Source: Isoetes taiwanensis
Taxonomy: Eukaryota; Streptophyta; Lycopodiopsida; Isoetales; Isoetaceae
Assembly (NCBI GenBank): GCA_021234155.1
Contig: JAJEKV010000114.1
Span: 286,620 to 350,619, forward strand
Direction: 5' to 3'
DNA length: 64,000 nt
Below are positions 47,874 through 59,543 of this stretch, in pieces. The notes beneath the pieces are model-generated. The model did not search any database, had not been told where the DNA came from, and worked only from the letters and a program-made list of their open reading frames with translations. Within the stretch, counting starts at the first letter, position 1. Each line of letters starts with the position of its first letter. The position numbers and the translations under genes were made by a program.

Positions 47874-50800
47874 CCAAATTACTTCTTCACCGTGACTTGT
47901 CAAAGTCACCAACCTAATGCATAGCATCTTTAGGTAACCTAGCCTTGTTTAAGCATCTCATATAGTCCCCAAACTCCTATTTTGACCTCTTCTATGCTAG
48001 AATTACCCAATCCTAGGAAATTTTCAAGTCATCCAAAAAATTAGGTTTCCCCTTTCTATAAATAGACCCCTCATTCTCGATAGCACCCTACAAATCTGCT
48101 CCGCCTTCTAGCTTCATTTCCAACCCCTCGAAATTTTGCAAACTGCTTGCTACCCTCTTCGCAATTAATCACGCAACTGGATTTCCAGAGATGGTACAGT
48201 CACTGGCCATGCCGCCGAGGTCGACGCTGCACTAACAAATCTTCCAGACATCTTCGTGAAGGAGGTAGATCGCCCAAGCAACCTTGCACGCAACCCCAGC
48301 CTTATAGTAGAGTCTTGAAGTTCCGTTAGGTAGAACTGTAAATACGCAGTGCAACTCCCCTGTGGTATATTTTGTTCCTAGATACCCTCAAGTAGGCAAG
48401 ATTAGACGACATGTCCCTAACATCTAAATACCTCTACAAACAAAGCACACCGCACACCAGCCAATGGTCCTAATCAGCTGTGACCAAGTACTTTCTTCAA
48501 CACCGCCTCGCAAATCTTCTACACACCGCGTCGGTGAACACCGGTGGGGAAACCTCCATTCCCCATGGACGGACCCACAGCAGCAAAGAACAACTACCTC
48601 ACACAAAGATGAACAGGAGCGGTGAAGGGAAGGAAGAAGACTCCTGATGAACAGGAATCTGGAGGAAGAGAAGACTATGTCAAGCTCACCCAAATAAGAG
48701 CTGGGCGGCTGGGGCGTGAGCAGGAGTGGTAAGATTCTCGAAGAGTTTCCACTCCTCAGAATGCCAGCCACCCCTAAGTTAGGCATCACAAGCCTAGCTC
48801 CCATTATCGCCGCCAAGGTGAGGAGTTTCGCCCCAAGTTTACATTCAAAACCTCCCGAGTGCAGGGAAAGGGAGTACCGACCAAGAGTTGCTGCACCAAC
48901 TCCGGCATAGAACGGACTTGACGACTTCATCAACCGAGGAGAGTCCGTACTTCCCGCTAAGGTAGCCTTTACACTTACACGGAGAGTTTACCGGCTATCC
49001 AAGCCTACAAAGAATATCATCGTGCGTATACGCGGAGGCGTGCATAAGGCCGAGGAACAAGCTACCGACGGAGGAAGAGTTCTCCGCTCTTCGTGAACAA
49101 AATGGGGATCCGCTGGCAAGTAATTCTCAAATATCCTAACGGGTAAGCTCAGCCAAGACTCCCCTGAGAGGACAGCGACCACCTCGTGAGGGCTTCGCCA
49201 GCCAAAGACTACGGTGGAGCCTACCACGTGGAGGTTGATGATTTCGAAGCGCATGCAGTCGGATACCGAAAGGGCCGCAGGACCCGCCCCCGCAACGCAT
49301 TTCGTGTCACTACGGTATTACCCGCCACCGATGGATGGAAAGAATAGCCATTCACCGCAAGTCTACCCCTGCAGGCGGTAGGAAGGAGTATCGCTGTTGA
49401 TTGCACTCTCGTGGATTCTACCGCAGATGTTACCCCTTAACACCGGTATGCAATCCCCGTGAAGAGAGCTGTAGCACTCGACGCCTTCGACTTCGGGCCA
49501 TACCTTACAGCAAGAGTAAGATCACAAAGGATGTTACCTTATACCTGTAATCAGTAATAGAAGATTTGGCTAGAGTATTGCAAGGTGGATCTCCCAAAAT
49601 TAATGTTCTAGGGAACTTGGGCCATCTGGGAAATGTTTCGCGAAAAAGTTCCCCGGAGGATAATCCATCTTACCTTATCAACAGTGAATGATTAAAGGAG
49701 GTTGCAACTTTGTATTGGTGTAATATAAAATATAATATATAATATTCTTCAAGCACTATAAATGCTCTTTGTTGATATACTTGTGTCCCCTCAACCATGC
49801 CAACAAACATGCTAAGTAATGCAAGAAAAGTTGGTGGAAAACTAACCATGTAGATATGAACCACTTGTGTATGCAAAATTTAGAGGCCCGAAATGCTAGA
49901 GAACGCATAAATGCTGAACTTACAGAGATTGCACTCCCCGCCCAGCCACGTTTCCTACAAGGAACCTGCTTGAAGAATTTGGACAAATGACCCTTAAGGA
50001 AGAAATATCGCAAATGAGGACAGCACTTTGGGACAAGATAAAGGCTTTGGTTAGCCGCACGCTGGGTGAGCAGGTTCCTGTAATCACCAACCGCCGCAGC
50101 AAGCATCACTGAGAAATGCAGAGACAAGAAGAGGAGCAAGAGAGGAAGGTCCCCTTGCACCCCTGACCACCCAAGCCCGACCAAAGACCGGGACTCCGAG
50201 GAAGAAGAAGGCGAGTAACCAAGTCCCAGGCATCTAAAGGCAGGGAACCACCCTGGGACTAATTTGGCTAAAGGGACACAAGAACCTCCGACTACCGTGA
50301 AGAAAGTAGACTCAGATTGGGAAATGTTTGGAAGGCCAGAAGCTCGAGCAATTCCTCAAAGCGAGAAACAGAGGTCGCATGGAGGCGTAAGCTTGGCTCG
50401 ACGAGATGAGCTTAACACGGGCAAATGCCTATGGTAGCAAAGGATAAGGATAAAGGCAGCAACAAATAAACTGGCATGGAGCAAAGACGCATTTGGTGGA
50501 AGGGCTATGCCAAGGCTCATGGCTTAGCTGTGATTGCGCAGTGTTCAAGAAGTTTACAGCTCAAGCCTACGCCCCAAGAGAGCAAGGCACACAAGTCCAA
50601 AGACATGATGTGCAAAGAAGCTCTACAGTTAAAAGAAGGCAAATAAATCAAGACAGAAATACACCTGAGGAATTTATGAGGCTAAGGTCAGATGTGCCAA
50701 AGTTAGTGAGAAGCACGCAGCGGGAAAGCTACATTGAAGGTCTCAATGAGGAGATCCGCAGTTTGTAAGGGCACAAACCCAGAACAAAGACGGGTTTTTA

Positions 50801-51000
50801 GGTCCAAGGGGCAATAAGTTTGCAAGGAACAGACCTCGTAATAGCGGCGAGGCGCAGATACTAAGATAAAGGCAAAGAAAGTGCTTTAGCCCCAGGACAA
50901 ATGCACCCCTCAGACCAGCTAGAGCCCTAAGTATAGTGGCAAATCATGGGGCTAAAAGCAGGAGTAGTTGTAGCTAAAAGTGTATCTCTCAAAGACAAAC
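46218..51000 (+). pseudogene. Gypsy gag region, heavily decayed
   Basis: A possible start at 46218 encodes MAQPNGVSRRKRQSEPP before a stop. The only recognisable gag signature is near its end at 50640-50766: NTPEEFMRLRSDVPKLV and STQRESYIEGLNEEIRSL, matching the FIEGL..EIR motif of Gypsy capsid proteins. Between them no continuous frame remains, and long minus-strand open frames at 46570-46989 and 48424-48933 have no recognised domain. The region is unusually long for gag and includes the 62-bp repeats. Confidence 0.5.
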
Positions 51001-51924
51001 AGAAGGCAACCACTCCATAAAGCAAAGGCGATCCTTTCTCATGGTGCCATGCCCAAGGAAAAGAGAGATGGAGTGCATGGGTGCTGTTTTGTTTGTGTGT
51101 TTCCCACCAAAGCTATAGGATGCCAACCCCATATGTCATGAGGCAAATAAGAAGTGAGTTGGGAGATTGGGACACTTCGACCGACGACTATCACAGGAGG
51201 TCTGCCGACTACATTCGTGGTGAGGCCATCTTTGCCGCAATAGATACAGAGCAAGCAGAGAGCCAAGATAAAGTAATTCTTACAAAGGAAAAGGCCAGTA
51301 CAAGCCATTTATAGTCCCGGAGCAGATTCTGAAGTAGCCATAACTTTGCATCTCCCATCGGTTCAAATGTTGAAGTTGAAACCATTAAAGTCAGTGCCAA
51401 GGCCCGCTTGTCTTAGTAAGTAAGTGGAGTGTTAAGGCGAGACGCGGTGTAAAAAGAATCAACTTTGACACTGACTCTGCCGGGATTAAGATCCGCTGCA
51501 TGGGGGTGCATAGCCGGGTACTGGCAAGTACGAATTTGATAATAGGTGCATGGTTAACCTTGGACCAAATAGGCCATTATTGATCAGGAAAGCTTGGCGG
51601 TGACCTTCCCAACAACTGCATCGCAAGATCATTGAGATAATAAAGAAGTTGTTCCCATCATGCAGCTGCATGTCTCAAAACGGCTGTCTGGCGCATCGCG
51701 AGTGAGCAAGTAGCATACATCCTCTCAAGCTTCTGAGATTAGTGAACCGGAATTGAAGGAAGCAAAGAAGACAAGATGTCAAGTTGCCGCAGGCAAATAT
51801 AAGTTGGATCACTTGTGTTCCACGATTCCCTTTCCGGGTAGAGATCACAAACCCCTCCTTATAGGAGTCGAAAGTAGATAGCACTCAACCGGGAACAAAG
51901 CTTCAACAAGCAAGGCTCCATATG

Positions 51925-53100
51925 TAATGACAACGCTAGAGCTGCTCCAGCTAAAGAAGCTGGGGCCGCAGGAGTCGCCGGGACCTAGGTTTCATTAGAC
52001 CTGGTCTCGGCCGTTTGGGAGCCGCATTCTTTGTCAAGAAGAAGGATGGATCTTTGAGGATGTGCATAGACTATAGACACTTGGAATAAGCACACCATTA
52101 AGAACAAGTATGCGCCCAAGATCGCATTTAATTGATGGATCAAATTCTCTTAAGGAGCAAAAGATCTTCCAAAAATCCACTTAAGGTCGCCATCATCGAT
52201 ACCTGATAAAGGAGGTGAGGATATCCACAAGACCTCGTGATTTTATGGGCATTATGAGTTCGCCAAAGGATGCCTTCGCTTATCAAATGTGCCCCAAGAA
52301 CGCTCATGAGGCTCAAGGAATCCATATCTTCGTGGAGTTCCCCTGACACCTTGTGATTGTTTCTTTGATGACATTTTGGTGTATAGCAGATCCCTTTGAA
52401 GAGCACGCGGCAACACAGAGAAGGGTGCTAGAGAGAAGTTGAAGAGGCACCTCAGCTAGGCCAAGTTGTCGTATGCCACTGCTAAATGCAGAAGGTGGAA
52501 TACTCCTTGGTCAAGTGGATTCGGCAGTATGCATCTCATCACCCCGCCAAGATTGAAGAAGATTCAAAGGGTCAAGAATGCACGAGGTCAAGTTTTCTGG
52601 CCTAGCAGTACTCACAGGAAGTTCGTGGAAGAACTTTTACAAGATAGCAGCCCCTGGCAATCGCACCCACGAGGGCAAGTAGAAGGTGAAAGATTGGGTA
52701 GAGCATTGGCACAAGAAAGCCTAAAAGGGGTTTGAATTGTTGAAAGAAGCTCGGACGACACCGCCTTGACCTTGCCGACCTCGAGAAAGATAAGCTTTGT
52801 AGCAACATGCGAAAGTAAGATAGCTACAAAAGTAAAGGCTTATGCAAGAAGAGCGTAGTAGCCGCATGATTCCGTAGAAGATGAACGACGCCGTAGACGC
52901 CGCCACCAACGTGACGCATCGTGAATTGCTTGCGGCCACGTGGCATTAAGAATAAGGGAGGCACCATCTCCCTGGGAAGGAAGTTCCAATTGGATACCTA
53001 CCCATCGAGTCTCCACATGTATTCTTCACGCAACTACACCTTAATCCGAGGCAACGGAGATGGATGGAACCTGAAGAATACACTTATATAGTTCATGCTT
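51925..53100 (+). pseudogene. Gypsy reverse transcriptase / RNase H, decayed
   Basis: Plus-strand pieces in shifting frames: the segment after 51925 ends in FFVKKKDGSLRMCIDYRHLE (about 52031-52090), the DIHKT and GHYEF blocks (about 52220-52260), and the catalytic FFDDILVYSRS (52361-52393, the FxDD form of the polymerase active site). Later come a YRKFV-like block (about 52610), AAP, and AFELLKEARTTPP (about 52728-52765). This is the order of Ty3/Gypsy RT running into RNase H. Stops and frameshifts occur every few tens of codons. Confidence 0.85.
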
Positions 53101-53449
53101 CTGGAAGCTCACTGTGGTAGCAGAAGGCCAAGGCACCCCCGACAATCTTCAGAGTGCATTGCAATGCAATTTCACGCCTCCAAATGACTTTGGTAAGAAG
53201 ATTGAAGAGTCCTACAACGGATGTGGATTTCAAAGGGGAGTATGCTCAAGGAGGCCAGAAATGTATAAAGAGCTGGCGCCTGCTAATTATAAGAAGGAAG
53301 GCAACCTCAAGCAAGAACAAGTTGCGCGCATCTGTAATCCTCATCGGGATAGAAAGAAGTTATCCTCCGCTGAATACAACAGCCCACGAAGGCCGCTACG
53401 GATTCATGAAAACATATTTCAGTGCTTAGCAGCTATTATTTTGCCAAAA

Positions 53450-53990
53450 GAAAATGAAGAAGCAAACAGCTCACATCAAGGAATGCCTATGCCGCCAGAA
53501 TTTAAGGCGGAGCAGCTTCAATTCCAGGGCATTGTGGAGCCATTAGCGTAAGCAAACGCTAAGTGGAGTGTAATCAGCATGGATTTCTACTACAGACTTA
53601 AGAACAAATGTAGAGGCAAGGATGCCTTGATGGTGGTGGTCGCATAAGTTGCTCAAGATGGCACATTTTGTACCTTGCGTGACCATGACATACAAGTGGG
53701 ATACAACAAAGGCTCTTCACCAAAGAGATCTCTCGTGCTTTCATGGTATGCTAAGGGAGATTATTCCGGCTGTGGATCCGTTCATGAGTGCCTTTTGGCA
53801 AGACCTTCATACCTATCTGCATCAAGCTATCCATGATACTCCGCCAGTATCATCCTCGTAGACGGATGGCCGACGAGCGGACTAACAGATCTTAGAAGCA
53901 TGCTACTTAAACTATGTCCTGAATAAGCAAAGCATGTGGGAAGAATTTATTCACTTGGTGGAGCCTTGTATACACAGCACCAAGCAGAAT
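53450..53990 (+). pseudogene. Gypsy integrase, decayed
   Basis: KAEQLQFQGIVEPLA leads to WSVISMDFYYRLKNK (about 53567-53610), KDALMVVV, KMAHFVPCVTMTYKWDTTKA (53655-53714), then YHPRRRMADERTNR (about 53846-53888, equivalent to the YHPQTDGQTERxN block) and WEEFIHLVEPCIHS (about 53938-53980). These are the core DDE-integrase blocks in normal order. The expected SDRD block between them is scrambled. Broken by frameshifts and stops. Confidence 0.85.
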
Positions 53991-54668
53991 CGTCCCCAAA
54001 ATGTCGCCATTTATGATCAATTATGTATTATCAAGCTCTTAACCTGCATAATTTGGCACAACCTTGTCAAAGTGAAGTTCTGAGCAGATGTTGGCCGCAT
54101 ACATGCTAGCTCGTGGAAGAAGTTCTGGAGAAGTATCTCATAAGATGTTAAGAAGTCGCCGTAAGAGCATCACACAAGCATCGTATACCGTGAGAGTTCA
54201 AAGTTGAGATGATGTATGGCCCAAGATAAAGGTGAAGCAGCGGTCAGGATTGGCAATTGCAAGAAGCTTCTGTCTGCTGTGGCCGGACCCTTCGTATTAA
54301 TCAAGAGAGTAGGTAACCAATCCTACAGTTGACGGCCAAGACACCCAAAGATTCATAAGGTCTCCACGGAGTTTGTTGAAGAAGCATACCCAAACCGCAC
54401 GTAAGTCTTGGACACTCCCAACGCTGTTGCCCATCAGAGGAGCAGCTGGAAGGTTCCGTAAATGATTCTGATAAAGCTTTCTAAAGAAGACAAGGAGGTC
54501 GGAATTCCAATACTGGTCAGAACGTACAACTGCCAAAGGGAAGACTAATGCGGGGTACTCTAAGAAGGATTTAGTAAAGCAGCACTCCATGCTTATGGAG
54601 CAAATGGGACCAAGCAAGGTCATCTCCCAAGAAATCGCCTGTGCATGTCGATGCAGTGTGGTTAATTC

Positions 54669-54881
54669 TTGTATATTGAATTCCACGATGCAACCTATGC
54701 TTGTATGGGTCGATGCTTGTTATCGTATGATGACCAATACCAAGTGATCTCTAGGCGCAAGGTGTGTAAATGTCAATGTAGGCACAGCCACCCGCTCACT
54801 GTACAGTGGGAAGGTAGATTAGAAAGTCTACTTCTGCTCTACCTAAGTAGACGCACCCTGAAAGGAGGTCATGAAATGTAC
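54669..54881 (+). pseudogene. Possible chromodomain remnant after integrase
   Basis: The open stretch includes YQVISRRKVCKCQCRHSHPL followed by TVQWEGRLES. Position after integrase and the xVxWEGR core resemble the chromodomain of chromovirus Gypsy elements (VKWKG..xxxATWE), but the conserved Trp that should follow is lost. Low-confidence assignment. Confidence 0.35.
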
Positions 54882-55141
54882 TGATAGGAAAAGCACCTTT
54901 AGCCTCATATATGCTTTGTGATAGGAGGAATCCATCCTTGACGTACTTCCACGCTGAAGCGATATCCTCCACGCCGGGCAACTAGAGGTGTAGGCATGAG
55001 CGTATATAGGCATATATTACCGCCTCCACTACCTACGAAGATTCATCTCCTTCCGCCGGAGATTAGCCATGCATTCACGAGATACGTAGTGGCCGCCATA
55101 TAACCAAAATTATTAAATAATTAAACGGGTACTAACGTGAG

Positions 55142-56167
55142 CGCTCTAATTCCGCAGGCCAAAGAGAGCCCTGAGGGCAAGGGAGGCCAGTTATTGAAGA
55201 CTTGCAAATACAAGTTTTGTTGGAAATGTGTTGCGTTGAAATGTATGGTTCTACAACAAATTATAGATATGAAATGCTGGAAATTTTGTCTAACTTAAGA
55301 TATGATACCTTGTTTAACATGCTGTGAATTGCTGGCATTCCATATATAATGACGTGATAATGTTTAAAAAAATATTACCTTAGAAGTCAGATTGAATAAA
55401 AAGTGGGACTCATTCCCCATCTCACTTTTTCGAACTCAAGGCTATTTTATTAATAAAAAGGAGCACCCCCTTACTCAAAACTCCGCCCTTAATCTCGAAT
55501 TTTGTTCCAGCATCAGGCATCCAAGCTTTCTCCCAGCTTTCTTGGATAGCGAAGCTCAGTCCCTATTTTGGGGCTTATTTGTCATTGAAAATAAGAGTTT
55601 TCACGTGGAGGGTGAATTTCTTTACCAAGCATTATTTTGGCCTCTATTTTCAGGTGGCAGGACAAGAGATCACAAATTCCAAACAAAATTAAGTAAATTG
55701 TTTACTTAATCACAAAAAATACTAGTTTTGAGATACCTTATATTTATAAATGGGCCTAGCCATAATATATATTACAAGGTGAAGTTTAACTACAATGGTC
55801 GTATTATACAATGATTACACCCTCTTCACACATGAACCACCTAGTGCAAAATCTGCCAAGTGGAGCTCAGTCCCAAGCCTCCTCAAATTTTGTTAAATCC
55901 TTACATACCGAGCAAAAATTGGTATGGAGGAGTTCCTTCATAGGCTACGCGGTTTGTATGCTGTCCAACCGATGTCACCACCCTTTCCTCGCATCTTCTT
56001 CAATGAAACCTGTCTTTTCATTGCTCCCAAGCATGTACTATCCGTGAGATAAGGACCGCAAAAGACAAAATCAAGTTAGTCAAGGATGCTGTGCAAAAAA
56101 TTCAAAATAAAACACAAATTTTAGGGCCATTTTGGGAAAATATTGCTTGAGCCTTTCACCTCGCCGA
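55142..56167. other. Post-pol region of the Gypsy element, no gene recognised
   Basis: An open frame at 55392-55709 is AT-rich and shows no domain. Nothing else is supported. Confidence 0.4.
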
Positions 56168-56680
56168 AATGAAAGGCGTTTCAAAGTTTAAAACGCAGGC
56201 CTTAGGGTCAGAGGTTCTTCGACCTCAAGCGAATGAAAGGCAGCTCAAAAGCTTAAAAACGCAGGTTTTTCCGGTTGAGGTCTCGACTACAGTCGGTGAA
56301 AGCCACCAAAGCTTTAAACGCAGTGTTTTAAGGGTTTGTCTTTCGACTCAAGAAGTCGAGAAAGGTACCAAAGTTTAAAAACGCAGGTTTTAGGGGAGTC
56401 ATATTCTTCTCGACTCACGAGTCGAAAGGCGTTCTCAAAGTTTAAAACGCGTGTCTTTAGTTGAAGGTTTCTCGACTCCGGGCGAGTCGAAAGGTACCAA
56501 AGCTTAAAAACGCAGTGCCTTTAGAGTCAGAGTTGTCTTCGACCAAGCGAGTCGAGAAAGGCGTACCAAAGTTTAAAAACGCAGGTTTTAGGGGTCGATG
56601 GCCTTCTCGACTCACCAAAGCTTAAAAACTAGTTTATCTTTCTCGACTCACAGTCGAAAGGCAGCTCGTGAGTAAAAAGG
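56168..56680. repeat. Minisatellite of about 62-bp units with an internal palindrome
   Basis: About eight units containing AAAGTTTAAAAACGCAGG then TTTTAGGGGTC and a CTCGACTCACGAGTCGA palindrome. Unit length is uneven because of indels. Most units can fold a short hairpin from CTCGACT/AGTCGAG. Open frames in it are by-products of the repeat. Confidence 0.85.
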
Positions 56681-59222
56681 CAATTCTAAGGGCCAAAGAT
56701 TATTTTATGGAGTATCATTTTATCTATATATCCATCTAATTTTCCACCATAGTTTATTATTCTATCACACCATAGTTTATTGTTTTCCTACACATACTAG
56801 TATATTTTAGCACACATTAAATATTTAACAATTGTTTTTGTATACTAGTACACATTAGCATTTTTATTCTAGTACACCCTAATTAGTACACATTAGTACT
56901 TCTTCTTTATACTACCACAATTTCATAATACACGCATTAGCATACTAGCATCTATACAAAGCTAAATATATAGTTATATAGTATATAGCATACTAGCACA
57001 TAAATGTCCATAAATGACATAAAATGTATTAAGAAAATCATGGTTCCATTATATTTTTCATGATCCATACAGCTTTTATGCTTTATATGCACACACATCA
57101 CTAACAATATTTCTTTGATTAAATTCTACTTAGTATAATCATTGGTTTGACGACCTTCTACTCAGTCTAGACACATAGATACATTTTTAATCCATAATGC
57201 TGGCCTTAGATAAATTCAAATTTGAAATTTAAAAAGAGGGGAGGGGGGATTTTGTACATACCTGAAAAGAGATTTAGGACAATGTCCTAAAGGTTCAACC
57301 GGGCTCCAGCCTCCCACATGGCTCTAAGTGATGGAATATGTAGAAGCACCTCCCCGCATACATGTATAAAAAAAGAGAAATTGGGGGATGTATAAATAAT
57401 CACAAATTATATATTAACATTAATTTTATACTTGTTTTTCTGTTCTATTTTTTACCCCCGCTTTTTTTCTATACTCCTCGTTTATTTTTTCCCTACTTCC
57501 ATGCTTGAAATTTAAACAAATTTGGTATATACGCTTTTTTCTATACTCCGCCATTTTTTCCCCCATGCTTGAAATTTAAAATTTGGTACATACCTTTGAG
57601 ACGTAATATCTTGTGACTTGAACTCTTTTGTCTCCTAAGAAGATGCCAGCCATCCACACCACCAAATCTTTTGTTATTCTCACTGCTTCCTTCGCTAGCA
57701 TAGATTGACTCTCCAAAGTACTGCGTGCACTCAATCCTTGGCTATAGCTAAAGCTTCTTTAAGGAAGAGGCTACGATCATGAAGCAAATGAAGAGAAGGG
57801 AGACCGCACGCCAATGGAGCAAAGAAAGGAAAACGCATTCAAATCAGCCCGCTGACCGGGCTAATTGGGACTGAGGGGCAGGAGCTGAGGAGTGATTACT
57901 TGCAGGCAGGAAGAAATACGAGCTGGAGGGAGGGACGGGACGATTTAGCTGGATGAGCCCGACCGCATGGGATGCGCACTGCAGGTGTATGGATGATGCG
58001 TAATCAGGCGGGAATCGCCTATAGCTGGGTAAGCTCCACTACCTGTACCACCGCTTCTCTCCCTCCTTCCACCTTCTACCTCCTATTGTGAGAAGTGCAT
58101 CAAGCTCGCTGGATAGAATCCAGCACCTCCACTTTCTCCTACCGCATCTCGGCCCAAATTTTTCTCATATCAGCTATCTTCTCCCGTGTTTTCTCGCGAC
58201 CGGGCCAAAACAGAGCCCGGTGGCATGGGGCCACCATTTGAGCCCGTGGCAAGATTCAAAGAGCTACTTTTTGTGAAACCAAAATAGAGGAGACAGGTGT
58301 ATGGTTGCAGAACTGATGCAAAGTTCTCGCAGTTGAGGGAGTTATGGTTGCAAAGTGGAGCCAAATAGGAGACGTATATGCAAGATTGGTCTCGTAAGCT
58401 TCTATAGTGAGCCAATAATGCATTGGAGGATCTAGATCTACAAGGCAAATGTAACATCGGGACGGAGCAAATGGCTGGCTAAAGCACTCAAAAGTCCGCA
58501 TACAAGGCTGCTGCAGCTAATCTTAAACAAAGAATGTAATAGAGATGAAGGCTAAATTGTTTGGGAATCCTTATGCAGCCATTACACCCGCATTGAGGAG
58601 CCGCCTCTTCCGCATAAATGTAATAGGATGAAGGAGCTAAATATATCGCATAAGGCGACATGGAGGAGTATTGAAGGAGCTCAACCTTTCCACCCAACAG
58701 GTATCAATGAGAGCGACCATAGCGCATTGCCAGTACCGCCCGCAATAAATGTACAACAGTTCATGGTGACTATATCTCACTCGCAGTAATGGCGTGAAAG
58801 TATTGCTGCACATACCGCAGATCCTTGCCGCCAGCTGACGCTTCGAAAGCATTGATACGCCTCACGAAAACGCATGTAATTAAGCATTAAGCAGTCTCTT
58901 TGCACGCTTCCAAAATACGTAGAGTTCGGGCGAAGCAATAATGAAGTATCAAAGGATGCTTTAGGGCGTTGTGCTTTTGTAGCTTCATTCTCACTACCAG
59001 TCGGTAGAATGGGCGCTAGTTGTGTGTCTGCTGTATCACCCCAGGTAGTTGTGGTGCTTGGCTGGGCATTTGGGCCTCATGTTTGTGATTGTATGCATCC
59101 AAGTGGGACTACCTACATGTTGGCGCGGATTACATTTAACTTAGTCATTAAATTAATTTAATTTATTATTTAATTAATTATTTAGTTATTTACTCACTAT
59201 TAATTATACACACACTAATACT
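56681..59222. other. 3' interior of the Gypsy element without recognised genes
   Basis: AT-rich DNA to 57240. A duplicated phrase (CATGCTTGAAATTTAAA, at about 57501 and 57562) is followed by GC-richer DNA with short chance frames. An AT-only tract lies at 59140-59205. Confidence 0.45.
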
Positions 59223-59239
59223 TTGGGGAGGGCAAGACC

Positions 59240-59425
59240 TTGCCCCCACTTTTGCTCCTCCTCTCCTTCTTTGCTCCTTTGTTTTCTCTCTCCTCCCCCT
59301 CCCTCCCTCCCCTCTCTCTTCCTTCCTCCTTCCTCCTTCCTCCTCCATCTCTTCCCCTTCTTCCAACTTATCCCTTTGCCTTCTCCTACTTCCCCGCTTC
59401 CTTCCTCTCTTGCTCTTTCGCTTTC
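59240..59425 (+). repeat. Polypyrimidine tract
   Basis: About 185 bases of nearly pure C/T on plus (TCCTCC, CTTCCT, CCCTCC words). It produces long artificial Ser/Pro/Leu frames on plus and Glu/Arg/Lys frames on minus, none of them genes. Confidence 0.85.
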
Positions 59426-59529
59426 TCCACACAATAATAGACGAGACATGCATCACGCTGATTGCAAAAGCTGCGCATTAGGAAGATCCCAAGGTGGGGG
59501 AGACCCACGCATGCCGCATAACATCATTT

Positions 59530-59543
59530 CAAGGTGGGGAGAA
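59530..59543 (+). other. Polypurine tract of the Gypsy element
   Basis: CAAGGTGGGGAGAA immediately precedes the TGACG start of the 3' LTR. A second nearly identical tract, CAAGGTGGGGGAGA, lies about 40 bases upstream at 59490-59503. Confidence 0.75.

Noticed and set aside
46570-48933. Minus-strand open frames of 139 and 169 codons in the Gypsy interior
   Set aside because: Antisense to the element, no domain, GC-rich chance frames. Similar N-termini (MKSS...GVG) are noted but not enough to call genes.
56168-56680. Possible CRISPR-like array, or interstitial telomere repeat because of TTTTAGGGG words
   Set aside because: The genome is eukaryotic, there is no constant repeat with unique spacers, and TTTAGGG is not in tandem; it is a degenerate minisatellite.
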